A stretch of 64,000 bases of DNA from NCBI GenBank assembly GCA_903889445.1, contig CAISXF010000040.1, positions 1-64,000 on the forward strand, written 5' to 3'. Positions 50,960 through 61,550 of this stretch are shown here, piece by piece. Below the pieces are notes generated by a model. That model searched no databases, was not told the origin of the DNA, and saw nothing but the letters and a program-made list of their open reading frames with translations. The translations under genes and the position numbers were made by a program. Origin of the DNA: an uncultured Pseudomonadota bacterium. Lineage in GTDB: Bacteria > Pseudomonadota > Gammaproteobacteria > Methylococcales > Methylomonadaceae. How positions within the stretch are numbered: the stretch's first letter is position 1; the number at the start of each line of letters is the position of its first letter.

Positions 50960-51628
50960 TTACTCCAGTGGGGGTTGATGTTGTTGAGTTTGAATTGCGC
51001 TGGCTAAATAAATTAACGCCAACGTGCCAAAAATATAGGCTTGCACAAGAGCTTCGATAATATGCAGCATTAAAATTGGAATAGGGGCTAAAAATCCCGC
51101 CACCAATAAAACCAGCATCGCGGCGGTTTCTAAACTCATCATATTGCCAAACAACCGAATCGCCAACGCTAACGTGCGGGTGAATTCGCTGATGATGTGA
51201 AACGGCAGCAAAATGGGGCTAGGCGTTATGTAATGATGCAGGTGTTTTTTAATGCCTTGAGTTTTGATACCAAACCAATGCACCGATAAAAATACCAATA
51301 TCGCCAGCGCAGAGGTGACGGATAAATCACGAGTGGGTGAATGCAGCGTAGGAATTAAACTGACGAGATTCGCCACGGTGAGAAAAATCCATAACGTCGC
51401 AATCAAGGGCAAAATACGGCGACCGTTTTCGGGTGCGACGGCGAGAATCGATTCATCCATTATCGTCACGATACTTTCCATTAACGTTTGTAACGGTGTC
51501 GGTAACAATGACAAACGGCGCGTCGAAAGCCACGCTACCAATGCCAGCATGAGCATAATCGCCCACGTCGTCATGACCGAACCGTTAATGTGGATGCTGT
51601 CTAAATTGAACGGAAATTCATGCTCCAT
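50960..51628 (-). CDS. atpB: N-type ATPase a subunit
   Basis: Membrane subunit forming the ion half-channels. Start ATG 51628 (MEHEFPFNLDSIH); a TTG five codons upstream is less likely. 222 residues, 5-6 hydrophobic segments. The essential Arg is in SEFTRTLALAIRLFGN, and LPLIATLWIFLTVANL is a family block. Lies 11 bases after atpQ; the usual atpR gene is absent between them. Confidence 0.92.
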   Translation of the reverse strand: MEHEFPFNLDSIHINGSVMTTWAIMLMLALVAWLSTRRLSLLPTPLQTLMESIVTIMDESILAVAPENGRRILPLIATLWIFLTVANLVSLIPTLHSPTRDLSVTSALAILVFLSVHWFGIKTQGIKKHLHHYITPSPILLPFHIISEFTRTLALAIRLFGNMMSLETAAMLVLLVAGFLAPIPILMLHIIEALVQAYIFGTLALIYLASAIQTQQHQPPLE

Positions 51629-51639
51629 AAATGATAGTC

Positions 51640-51909
51640 TCAATTTTTAATCAGCGAATAAACGTTGAACATTCCCACGACGACACCGGTAAACAATAAA
51701 CTCAATGTCCAACGCGCGGAATAGCCGGCACTTAAACTGTCTAACCAGTGACCTAAATACGCTCCGGCAACTATCGGCAACACCATCACCAGTCCCAGCG
51801 TACCGACATAAACGGTTTGTGATAATAAGGTGGATCGCTCGTTTTGCGCTTTTTTGATGCGTTTCACTTGCTGTTCAATTTGGTTTTTTAATTTCAATGG
51901 CATTATCAT
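51640..51909 (-). CDS. atpQ: N-type ATPase AtpI-like subunit AtpQ
   Basis: 89 residues from ATG 51909, which overlaps the atpC stop (ATGA). Cytoplasmic charged start (KLKNQIEQQVKRIKKAQNER), then two membrane segments (TLGLVMVLPIVAGAYLGHWL and WTLSLLFTGVVVGMFNVYSL). Matches the F0F1-ATPase AtpI-like family, thought to help c-ring assembly. In canonical N-ATPase operons atpR would follow; here atpB follows directly. Confidence 0.8.
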   Translation of the reverse strand: MIMPLKLKNQIEQQVKRIKKAQNERSTLLSQTVYVGTLGLVMVLPIVAGAYLGHWLDSLSAGYSARWTLSLLFTGVVVGMFNVYSLIKN

Positions 51910-52312
51910 TCCCACTGCAAATCGTGTTTTAAATTCTTAACTTTCTTGAGGATTGCCCATTCCATTTGCTGCAAACTATCACGAATGGCTTGTCGGCTTT
52001 CTTGTTCTTTCGCCGCTTGTTGTTCTAGCAAATCGCTAATGCGGTCAAAATCGGTATCGATTAAAAAAAACCGCGTGCTAATAGTGAGTTGATTCGCGCG
52101 AAAAGAAGCCAATCCACTCGGTAAGGCTAAATAATGCCAGGTTTCATTATCCAAACGAAAACGCGATAAACCTTGCGCCAAAACAGTCATAAAATGCGCG
52201 TGATTCGCTTGAATACCAAACGAACCGCTGGCATCGACACCGACAAACGAACACACATTCGGAAACGATTGTTGTTGATTGCTGGAAAGAATATGCAGGT
52301 TAAAATTATTCA

Positions 52313-52313
<1 letters not shown>
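51906..52313 (-). CDS. atpC: N-type ATPase epsilon subunit
   Basis: 135 residues from ATG 52313 (MNNFNLHILSSNQQ), sharing bases with the atpD stop (TGATG); a longer in-frame start at 52346 inside atpD is rejected. Beta-sandwich domain (LRFVGVDASGSFGIQ-like, ANHAHFMTVLAQGL), then a C-terminal helical part (LEQQAAKEQESRQAIRDSL). F-type epsilon subunit. Confidence 0.88.
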
Positions 52314-53737
<1,424 letters not shown>

Positions 53738-53878
53738 TTACGTTTAAAATTTAAGTTGCCGTTATCGAACGAGCTAATCGTTCTCTGGTAACAATTGCAA
53801 AGAATTTTAACACATGAAAGATTTTGTACGCTTGAAACTTAAAGCAGCGCAAGGCTTGCGCCGAATATGCTGCTATTT

Positions 53879-54622
53879 TCATTTCGAACAGGTCAGACAA
53901 TGCGGATTTTTTTTCAGTTTCAACGTATTAAATTCCATCGCCAATCCGTCAATTACCAATAATCTGCCCGTTAAGGTCTCACCGATTTCTGCAATGAGTT
54001 TAATCGCCTCCAACGCTTGAATACTGCCAACAATTCCGACAATCGGTGAAATCACGCCGTTTGTCGAACACGTTTGTAATTCTTCGCCGTCACTTTGATA
54101 CAGACAGTTGTAACACGGACTTTCGTTTTTACTCGGTGTGAAAACAGATACTTGCCCTTCAAAACGAATTGCTGCGCCCGAAACGAGCGGTGTTTTTTGT
54201 CGTACACACGCGGCGTTAATCGCAAAACGAGTAGTGAAATTATCGCTGCAATCTAAAACCACATCGGCATTTTTTACTTCATTTTCTAGTGTTTCACCTG
54301 CCAATTGTTCTTTTACCGCGCGAACATTCACATCAGGATTTAAATTTTTTATCGTGTTGCGGGTTGAAATGACTTTATCGACCCCTATATCTGCCGTGTG
54401 ATGAGCAATTTGCCGTTGTAAATTGGACAAATCCACGCTGTCATCGTCATAAATGACCAAATGACCCACGCCCGCCGCCGCTAAATACATGGCAACGGGT
54501 GAACCTAAACCGCCCGCGCCGACAATTAAGACTTTGGCATTGAGTAATTTAAGTTGCCCGTCAATGTCGATTTGAGGCAGCATTATTTGACGGCTGTAGC
54601 GATAAAGTTGGTTGTCATTCAT
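53879..54622 (-). CDS. moeB: Molybdopterin-synthase adenylyltransferase (MoeB/ThiF family)
   Basis: Activates the MoaD/ThiS C terminus by adenylation. 247 residues. The nucleotide-binding VGAGGLGSPVAMYLAAAG is near 34-51, ISTRNTIKNLNP and DCSDNFTTRFAINAACV follow, and two Cys pairs (CYNC and CLTC) bind zinc. MoeB is preferred over ThiF because moaC is in the window and no thiamine genes are; ThiF remains possible. Confidence 0.9.
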   Translation of the reverse strand: MNDNQLYRYSRQIMLPQIDIDGQLKLLNAKVLIVGAGGLGSPVAMYLAAAGVGHLVIYDDDSVDLSNLQRQIAHHTADIGVDKVISTRNTIKNLNPDVNVRAVKEQLAGETLENEVKNADVVLDCSDNFTTRFAINAACVRQKTPLVSGAAIRFEGQVSVFTPSKNESPCYNCLYQSDGEELQTCSTNGVISPIVGIVGSIQALEAIKLIAEIGETLTGRLLVIDGLAMEFNTLKLKKNPHCLTCSK

Positions 54623-54658
54623 GGTTTTTCGATTGGCAGTAAGTGGTTCAAATTTTTC

Positions 54659-54672
54659 CCCACAATTGTGGG
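54659..54672. promoter_or_regulatory. Palindrome in the groESL leader
   Basis: Perfect 14-bp inverted repeat CCCACAATTGTGGG 36 bases upstream of groES, overlapping a CCCCACAAT sequence that resembles a sigma32 -10. A -35 is not clear. It could be an operator or part of the promoter. Confidence 0.35.
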
Positions 54673-54707
54673 ATTGTTTTTTATTTTAATCTATCTAGGA
54701 GTTTTAC

Positions 54708-54995
54708 ATGAAAATTACCCCATTGCACGACCGCGTTATCGTTAAACGTGTTGCAGAAGAAACCGTCACATCAGGCGGCATCGTTTTACCTGGTTCTGCC
54801 GCAGAAAAACCAAGCCAAGGCGAAGTTTTGGCCATTGGCGCAGGCAAAGTTTTAGACAACGGAACAATTCACCCGATGCACGTCAAAATCGGCGACAAAG
54901 TGTTATTCGGCAAATACTCTGGCAGCGAAGTTAAAATCGAAGGCGAAGACGTTATCGTGATGCGCGAAGACGACATTTTAGCGGTTTTAGGTTAA
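54708..54995 (+). CDS. groES: Co-chaperonin GroES
   Basis: 95 residues; lid for the GroEL folding chamber. [15 protein letters not shown] start, mobile-loop [35 protein letters not shown], and the DILAVLG end are diagnostic. An AGGAG site lies before the start. It is followed by groEL 49 bases later. Confidence 0.98.
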   Translation: MKITPLHDRVIVKRVAEETVTSGGIVLPGSAAEKPSQGEVLAIGAGKVLDNGTIHPMHVKIGDKVLFGKYSGSEVKIEGEDVIVMREDDILAVLG

Positions 54996-55026
54996 TCCTT
55001 TTTCAAACAAACATTCTCAAATTTAA

Positions 55027-56685
<1,659 letters not shown>

Positions 56686-56715
56686 TCATGTTGGCTTAAA
56701 CGCCTTTTAAAATCC

Positions 56716-56755
56716 AAAAAGCCCCGATTTGCTGTGATGCGAGTCGGGGCTTTTT
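56716..56755 (+). terminator. groEL terminator
   Basis: AAAAAGCCCCGA... TCGGGGCTTTTT hairpin, 30 bases after the groEL stop. A related terminator follows groEL copy 2 at 60523-60561. Confidence 0.9.
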
Positions 56756-56796
56756 ATTTTCAATCTGACATTCATCTGACAATTGGACGGTAGAAT

Positions 56797-56886
56797 GATC
56801 TTGGTCACAAGATCAATTAGTTTTTCGTAACATAATAGCTAGGCGGTCTGCTCCCCCAAGATCATCTAAATTTCTTTCAGGGGGCG
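56797..56886 (+). promoter_or_regulatory. Candidate structured leader/attenuator
   Basis: GATCTTG at 56797 can pair with CAAGATC at 56808 or with the second CCAAGATC at 56856. The latter overlaps the C-run (56853-56857) of a possible CCCCC/GGGGG terminator stem (56880-56884) followed by GTTTTT. Mutually exclusive pairing would resemble an attenuator before the PH-domain gene. Direct repeats CTGACA (56765-, 56776-) and TAGAAT also lie here. Confidence 0.35.
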
Positions 56887-56898
56887 TTTTTCAATTTA

Positions 56899-57288
56899 AT
56901 GGGGAATTCTATAATGGGGAGCTACGTTCAAAACAACCTTAATACGGGCGAAGAAGTGGTCTATGAAACTTATCTTCACCCGATCGTTTTAGTTTCATTT
57001 CGCGCTTTTTGTACGTTATGGGTCGCCCCGTTGGTCGAGATATTCACCAGCGAATTCGCTATCACAAACAAACGTATTATCATCAAAGTCGGCTTCATTT
57101 CTAGGAGAACTCTCGAAATGAACCTACAGAAAATAGAGTCCATAAACGTTAATCAGAGCGTTCTTGGAAGAATTTTGGGTTATGGCACTATTGTAGTTAT
57201 TGGAACTGGCGGCACGAAAGAGCGATTTGCTAACATCAGTAATCCACTGAAGTTTCGCAAGCAGTACCAAAATAACGTAAATGCCTAA
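56899..57288 (+). CDS. Bacterial PH-domain membrane protein
   Basis: 129 residues (start possibly Met6 at 56914). N terminus GSYVQNNLNTGEEVVYETYLHP, one hydrophobic stretch (IVLVSFRAFCTLWVAPLVEI), then a bPH_2-type domain (FAITNKRIIIKVGFISRRTLEMNLQKIES). Family members usually have two membrane helices; here one appears to be shortened. Cargo gene of array unit 1, between two terminators. Function unknown. Confidence 0.75.
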   Translation: MGNSIMGSYVQNNLNTGEEVVYETYLHPIVLVSFRAFCTLWVAPLVEIFTSEFAITNKRIIIKVGFISRRTLEMNLQKIESINVNQSVLGRILGYGTIVVIGTGGTKERFANISNPLKFRKQYQNNVNA

Positions 57289-57343
57289 CTTATAAGGCGT
57301 AATAGGCGATAGCCGACGATTATTAAACATTGAGCGGATGATT

Positions 57344-57382
57344 AAAAAAGCCCCGATTGCATCACGCCATCTGGGCTTTTTT
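57344..57382 (+). terminator. Terminator before R-M system 1
   Basis: AAAAAAGCCC...GGGCTTTTTT hairpin. 57345-57368 is identical to 61439-61462, which precedes R-M system 2. Confidence 0.85.
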
Positions 57383-57397
57383 GTGTAAAATTGCCGC

Positions 57398-58237
57398 ATG
57401 AAAAAATTTCTAAAAGAATCAAACCAATCAACAACCCTCTACAACGGCAATTGCTTCGATTGCTTATCTGATATTCAAGACGAATCGATTGATTTAATTT
57501 TCGCAGATCCACCGTATAACATTGGCAAAAAATTCGGTGGTTTTGTTGATTCGTGGGCATCTGACAAACATTACGCTGAATGGTGTTATCAATGGTTAGA
57601 ATTGTGTTTGCAAAAACTCAAACCAAACGGCAGTTTGTACGTTATGACCAGCACACAAGCCATGCCATATCTTGATTTGTGGCTGAGAGAACGCATTACA
57701 GTTTTATCTCGAATTGTCTGGCATTACGATAGCTCAGGCGTTCAAGCTAAAAAACATTTTGGTTCTTTATACGAGCCGATTTTGTTTTGTGTGAAAGATG
57801 CCAAAAATTACACTTTCAATGCGGATGACATTGCGATTGAAGCCAAAACAGGTGCAACGCGCAAATTGATTGATTATCGCAAACCCGTTCCAACGCCTTA
57901 CAACACAACAAAAGTACCTGGAAATGCGTGGTACATCCCACGAGTGCGTTATCGAATGCCTGAATATGAACAACATCCGAGCCAAAAACCAGAGGCATTA
58001 CTCGAACGGATTATTAAAGCGAGTAGTAACGAAGGCGATTTAATTCTCGAACCGTTTGCGGGAACTTTTACCGCTTGTGCAGTCGCGCAAAAATTGGGAC
58101 GCAAAGCGATTGGCATTGAATTAGAAACGGAATACTTCAAAACAGGATTAAGACGACTTCGAATTACCGATAATTTCAACGGTGAATTATTGAAACCACT
58201 CAACAAAACTTTCGTTAGAGCCAACAGCAGAATTTGA
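57398..58237 (+). CDS. Adenine-N6 DNA methyltransferase, YhdJ-like (R-M 1)
   Basis: Modifies the host DNA to protect it from the partner REase. 279 residues, beta-class N4/N6 order: motif IV DLIFADPPYNIGKKFGG near 30, and motif I LEPFAGTFTACAVA near 225. The middle region is the YhdJ signature: IVWHYDSSGVQAKKHFGSLY, PVPTPYN...KVPGNAW, RVRYRMPEYEQHPSQKPE. YhdJ (M.EcoKII) methylates ATGCAT, so the target is probably ATGCAT (inference). It is followed after 2 bases by its REase. Confidence 0.92.
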   Translation: MKKFLKESNQSTTLYNGNCFDCLSDIQDESIDLIFADPPYNIGKKFGGFVDSWASDKHYAEWCYQWLELCLQKLKPNGSLYVMTSTQAMPYLDLWLRERITVLSRIVWHYDSSGVQAKKHFGSLYEPILFCVKDAKNYTFNADDIAIEAKTGATRKLIDYRKPVPTPYNTTKVPGNAWYIPRVRYRMPEYEQHPSQKPEALLERIIKASSNEGDLILEPFAGTFTACAVAQKLGRKAIGIELETEYFKTGLRRLRITDNFNGELLKPLNKTFVRANSRI

Positions 58238-58239
58238 AA

Positions 58240-59400
58240 ATGACAAAATACAAAATCAATCACCATTCGTTCACTGCAAAAATTATCGAAATCCTTGAAA
58301 GTCATTTTGTTGAAAATGCACCAGACGTATTTGAAGCCAGTCCTTTGCTTGGTTATTTGAACACCAAAACAAAATCAGCAAATAGTGGTTCAAAAGCGCG
58401 TGGTGCATTTGCCAATCATTATGCGTTGTATGTTGTTATTGAGGATTACATCGCTAAAGGATTTTTAGAAAATAGCGAAGGTTATTCAAAATACGAAGGG
58501 GCAAGATTTACGGATCTTTTCCAGCGGCAGCGTGAATTGCCTTTTGGTGCGAAATTACAAAATCATGCGTTGAATGCGCGTTTGAACGATGAGTTTAAAA
58601 AATTCTATCCAACATTGGATAAACAACCAATTATTCGAGATTTAGAAAAACAACGTTATTGGATTCAAGACGATTTGCTTCAAGTTGAAATTCGTCGAAA
58701 AGATGGTGTTGATTGCAGTTACAACATTGCTCGCGCCGTTATCGAAATTATTGATGCTTATGTTGCAACGAAAAAAGCGGCGTTTGAGGATTTTCTTGAG
58801 GCGTGTCGTCAAATTTCAGAACTTGGCAAAACCAATCCAGAACAAGCCATTGATTTCGTAATTGAACAATTAAAACCAACGGTTGATGCGCGTGTTTTTG
58901 AGATTGTGAGTTATGCCGTTTTAAAAGCGAAATATGGACAACAAACCGTTTGGTTGGGTGAGAAAAAAGAAACCGTGACAGAGGAAGCATTGATTTTGTA
59001 CAAAACAGGACGCACTAACGCAAATGATGGTGGCATCGATTTTATCATGAAACCGTTAGGGCGTTTTTTTCAAGTTACCGAAACTATTGACGTTACAAAA
59101 TACTTTCTCGATATAGACAAAGTTCAACGTTTTCCAATCACGTTTGTGGTGAAATCTGACGAAACCGTTGAACAAATCCGCAACACAATTCGATTACAAG
59201 CAATTTCAAAATACAAAATCGAATCCGTTGTTGATTTGTACATGGCGGCGATTGAAGAAATTATTAACACGCAAAATTTAGTTGATGCGTTTTCAGAGGT
59301 TATTGAATCAAATCAATTACAAGAAGTTATGGACGAAATTGTTTTGCAGAGCAAAGTTGAATTTAACTATAACGACGATAAAACTGAATCTGAAGATTGA
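58240..59400 (+). CDS. Type II restriction endonuclease (R-M 1)
   Basis: 386 residues from ATG 58240 (a TTG at 58234 overlaps the methyltransferase stop). Position after a YhdJ-like methyltransferase identifies the function. A PD-(D/E)XK-like core is [15 protein letters not shown]...RFFQVTE, similar to Mrr-like GGID...QVK, but the expected Lys is Thr. The rest is helical. The stop TGA coincides with the TTG start of the groEL fragment frame, i.e. the cassette joins groEL exactly at this stop. Confidence 0.8.
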   Translation: MTKYKINHHSFTAKIIEILESHFVENAPDVFEASPLLGYLNTKTKSANSGSKARGAFANHYALYVVIEDYIAKGFLENSEGYSKYEGARFTDLFQRQRELPFGAKLQNHALNARLNDEFKKFYPTLDKQPIIRDLEKQRYWIQDDLLQVEIRRKDGVDCSYNIARAVIEIIDAYVATKKAAFEDFLEACRQISELGKTNPEQAIDFVIEQLKPTVDARVFEIVSYAVLKAKYGQQTVWLGEKKETVTEEALILYKTGRTNANDGGIDFIMKPLGRFFQVTETIDVTKYFLDIDKVQRFPITFVVKSDETVEQIRNTIRLQAISKYKIESVVDLYMAAIEEIINTQNLVDAFSEVIESNQLQEVMDEIVLQSKVEFNYNDDKTESED

Positions 59401-60485
59401 TAGTTTTTGCAATTGAAGGAATGCAATTTGACCGTGGTTATTTGTCGCCGTATTTCATCAACAAACAAGACAGCATGAGCGTCGAATTAGACGACCCGAT
59501 GATTTTGATTTATGACAAAAAAATCTCAAACATCCGCGACATGTTGCCAGTGTTGGAAGGCGTTGCAAAAGCAGGTCGTCCATTACTGATTATCGCTGAA
59601 GACGTTGAAGGCGAAGCGTTGGCAACTTTAGTTGTGAACACAATTCGTGGCATCGTGAAAGTTGCCGCTGTAAAAGCCCCAGGTTTTGGCGACCGTCGTA
59701 AAGCAATGCTTGAAGACATCGCAGTTTTAACAAACGGCACCGTGATTTCAGAAGAAATCGGTTTGAGTTTAGAAAAAGCAGAATTGTCACAACTCGGCAC
59801 GGCAAAACGTATTCAAATTACGAAAGACAACACCACCATTATTGACGGTGCAGGTTCGGAAGAAGCGATTAAAGGACGTGTTGCACAACTTCGCACACAA
59901 GCTGAAGAAGCCACTTCGGATTACGACAAAGAAAAATTGCAAGAACGTTTGGCGAAATTGGCTGGCGGCGTTGCAGTAATTAAAGTCGGCGCGGCAACTG
60001 AAATCGAAATGAAAGAGAAAAAAGCGCGTGTTGAAGATGCGTTGCATTCTACTCGTGCGGCGGTTGAAGAAGGCGTTGTGGCGGGCGGCGGTACGGCGTT
60101 AGTGCGTGCATTGTCTGCGTTAGTCGGTTTAGAAGGCATCAATCACGACCAAACGGTTGGTATCAACATTTTGCGTCGTGCAATGGAAGAACCTTTGCGT
60201 CAAATCGTTGCGAATGCGGGCGATGAACCGTCGGTTGTGTTCAACGAAGTTCAAAAAGGTTCTGGTAACTTCGGTTACAACGCGGCAACAGGTCAATATG
60301 GCGACATGATTGAAATGGGCATTTTAGACCCTGCAAAAGTCACTCGGACTGCGCTGCAAAATGCGGCTTCAATCGCGGGTTTAATGTTGACGACTGAAGT
60401 GATGATTGCTGACGCGCCTAGCGATGACAAAGGTCATGGTATGCCTGATATGGGCGGAATGGGTGGTATGGGCGGCATGATGTAA
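59397..60485 (+). pseudogene. groEL 3' fragment, copy 2 (apical, intermediate and C-terminal equatorial domains)
   Basis: A continuous 362-codon frame from a TTG at 59397, then [14 protein letters not shown] to the [10 protein letters not shown] stop. From codon 7 it matches GroEL residues 191-546 with only a few amino-acid differences (e.g. QES to [11 protein letters not shown] to [13 protein letters not shown] to KGRVA). It lacks the N-terminal equatorial half with the ATP-binding DGTTT, so no functional chaperonin is expected. The open frame is kept in phase and in near identity, consistent with recent duplication or gene conversion. Confidence 0.95.
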
Positions 60486-60522
60486 TCATGTTGGCTTAAA
60501 CGCCTTTTTGCTTTGAATAATG

Positions 60523-60561
60523 AAAGCCCCAATTTGCTGTTATGCGGATTGGGGCTTTTTT
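60523..60561 (+). terminator. Terminator after groEL copy 2
   Basis: AAAGCCCC ... GGGGCTTTTTT; a diverged copy of the 56716 terminator, so the duplication includes groEL's 3' flank. Confidence 0.88.
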
Positions 60562-60584
60562 ATACAAAATCTTTTGGAATAAAT

Positions 60585-60872
60585 ATGGCAACACTACAAT
60601 CAAAAATTAAAAATCGATTTAAATCTTTAGAAGAACTTGATGGGGTTTCTGTTGATATAACCGATGGATTTGGTCAAATACTCGTTTCTCATAAAAAACA
60701 TCATGTGGCGGATTTTCAATTTAAATGGGTAGATGAGAGCCACTATGTAGGTTATTTTATCGATGCTCACGACAATAAAAGTCAAGCTATCGTATCTTTA
60801 TGGTCTGCAATGGATGCCATAAAATTTATGGTGCTTTATTCTACGCTCATTGATTTAAGAGCAATGCGGTAA
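60585..60872 (+). CDS. Small protein, unknown function
   Basis: 95 residues from ATG 60585 (MATLQSKIKNRFKSLEEL). An upstream in-frame start at 60513 lies within the terminator and is rejected. Compact alpha/beta protein with HHVADFQFKWVDESHYVGYF. No family recognised. It occupies the cargo position of array unit 2, where unit 1 has the PH-domain gene. Confidence 0.6.
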   Translation: MATLQSKIKNRFKSLEELDGVSVDITDGFGQILVSHKKHHVADFQFKWVDESHYVGYFIDAHDNKSQAIVSLWSAMDAIKFMVLYSTLIDLRAMR

Positions 60873-60883
60873 TCAACCATGCA

Positions 60884-60916
60884 GCCTCGATTGTGTGGCG
60901 CAATCGAGGCTTTTTT
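60884..60916. terminator. Terminator between convergent cargo genes
   Basis: GCCTCGATTG, 7-base loop, CAATCGAGGC, then six T on plus. It can end both the 60585 gene and the lipoprotein gene. Confidence 0.85.
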
Positions 60917-60926
60917 AACCGCAAAT

Positions 60927-61340
60927 TTATCTAATTTGCTTTCCATTTTCATCCCACTCATGGAACGATTTCGGAATCCGTCTACCATTATCAAAAAGCT
61001 CTTCAAGCGATTTCTGACCATTTTTATGCCAGCTTGTTTGTAAGCCATCTGGCTTGCCATTTTTGTAATTAGATTCATTGCTCTTTTGACCGTTGTCCCG
61101 ATAGCCAGTCATTAACCCATTCAATGTACCATTTTCATAGTGAGTTTCCATTTCCACTTGTCCATTCTGACGAACAGCACGCTCAACGCCAGTAAATGGT
61201 GTATCTTCACCTTTGATAGATATAAACCCCGCTTTATTTATTTCCAATTTATCAGAAGTGACCACTTTTTCCGCCGAGCATCCTGTAATTTGGAAATATA
61301 AAAGAAATACGAAGATTGCTGTTTTTGTAATTATTTTCAT
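60927..61340 (-). CDS. YwqK/MORN-variant lipoprotein
   Basis: 137 residues. Signal peptide with lipobox ITGC (Cys21). Then repeats of the form GTLNGLMTGYRDNGQKS / GKPDGLQTSWHKNGQKS, the YwqK (MORN_2) motif; ends with WDENGKQIR. Such proteins are surface-anchored and found beside toxin/immunity and secretion loci; role here unknown. Cargo of array unit 2, on the minus strand. Confidence 0.8.
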   Translation of the reverse strand: MKIITKTAIFVFLLYFQITGCSAEKVVTSDKLEINKAGFISIKGEDTPFTGVERAVRQNGQVEMETHYENGTLNGLMTGYRDNGQKSNESNYKNGKPDGLQTSWHKNGQKSLEELFDNGRRIPKSFHEWDENGKQIR

Positions 61341-61438
61341 AAAAATCTCGCTAGAATTAAAAAAAGGATTGTTTAGTTTGGATGAAAAAACAAACTCGGC
61401 AATGATTTTACTCTGTTACTCCGAAATAAATCCATATT

Positions 61439-61477
61439 AAAAAGCCCCGATTGCATCACGCCGTCGGGGCTTTTTTT
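61439..61477 (+). terminator. Terminator before R-M system 2
   Basis: AAAAAGCCCCGA ... TCGGGGCTTTTTTT. The first 24 bases (61439-61462) are identical to 57345-57368. There is no plus-strand gene immediately upstream to terminate, so it looks like a retained unit boundary. Confidence 0.85.
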
Positions 61478-61514
61478 GTTAAATATGCCGATTGCTTCAT
61501 TTAGGTATAAAATG

Positions 61515-61529
61515 TAGACTATAAGTCTA
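61515..61529. promoter_or_regulatory. C-box operator upstream of methyltransferase 2
   Basis: TAGACT-ATA-AGTCTA inverted repeat, 21 bases before the methyltransferase ATG. Contains the same 11-mer GACTATAAGTC as the controller promoter at 63911-63921 and matches the GACTTATAGTC half-box typical of C-protein operators. Binding by C protein is inference. Confidence 0.75.
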
Positions 61530-61550
61530 AAAATAATTAAGTGAAAATAA

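Noticed and set aside
56764..56797. Pho box before the PH-domain gene
   Set aside because: The CTGACA direct repeats deviate from CTGTCAT and the spacing to TAGAAT is short; mentioned only as context.
59397..60485. A second functional GroEL
   Set aside because: The frame is open but lacks the N-terminal equatorial half with ATP-binding DGTTT, so it cannot form a chaperonin; kept as a pseudogene/recombination arm.
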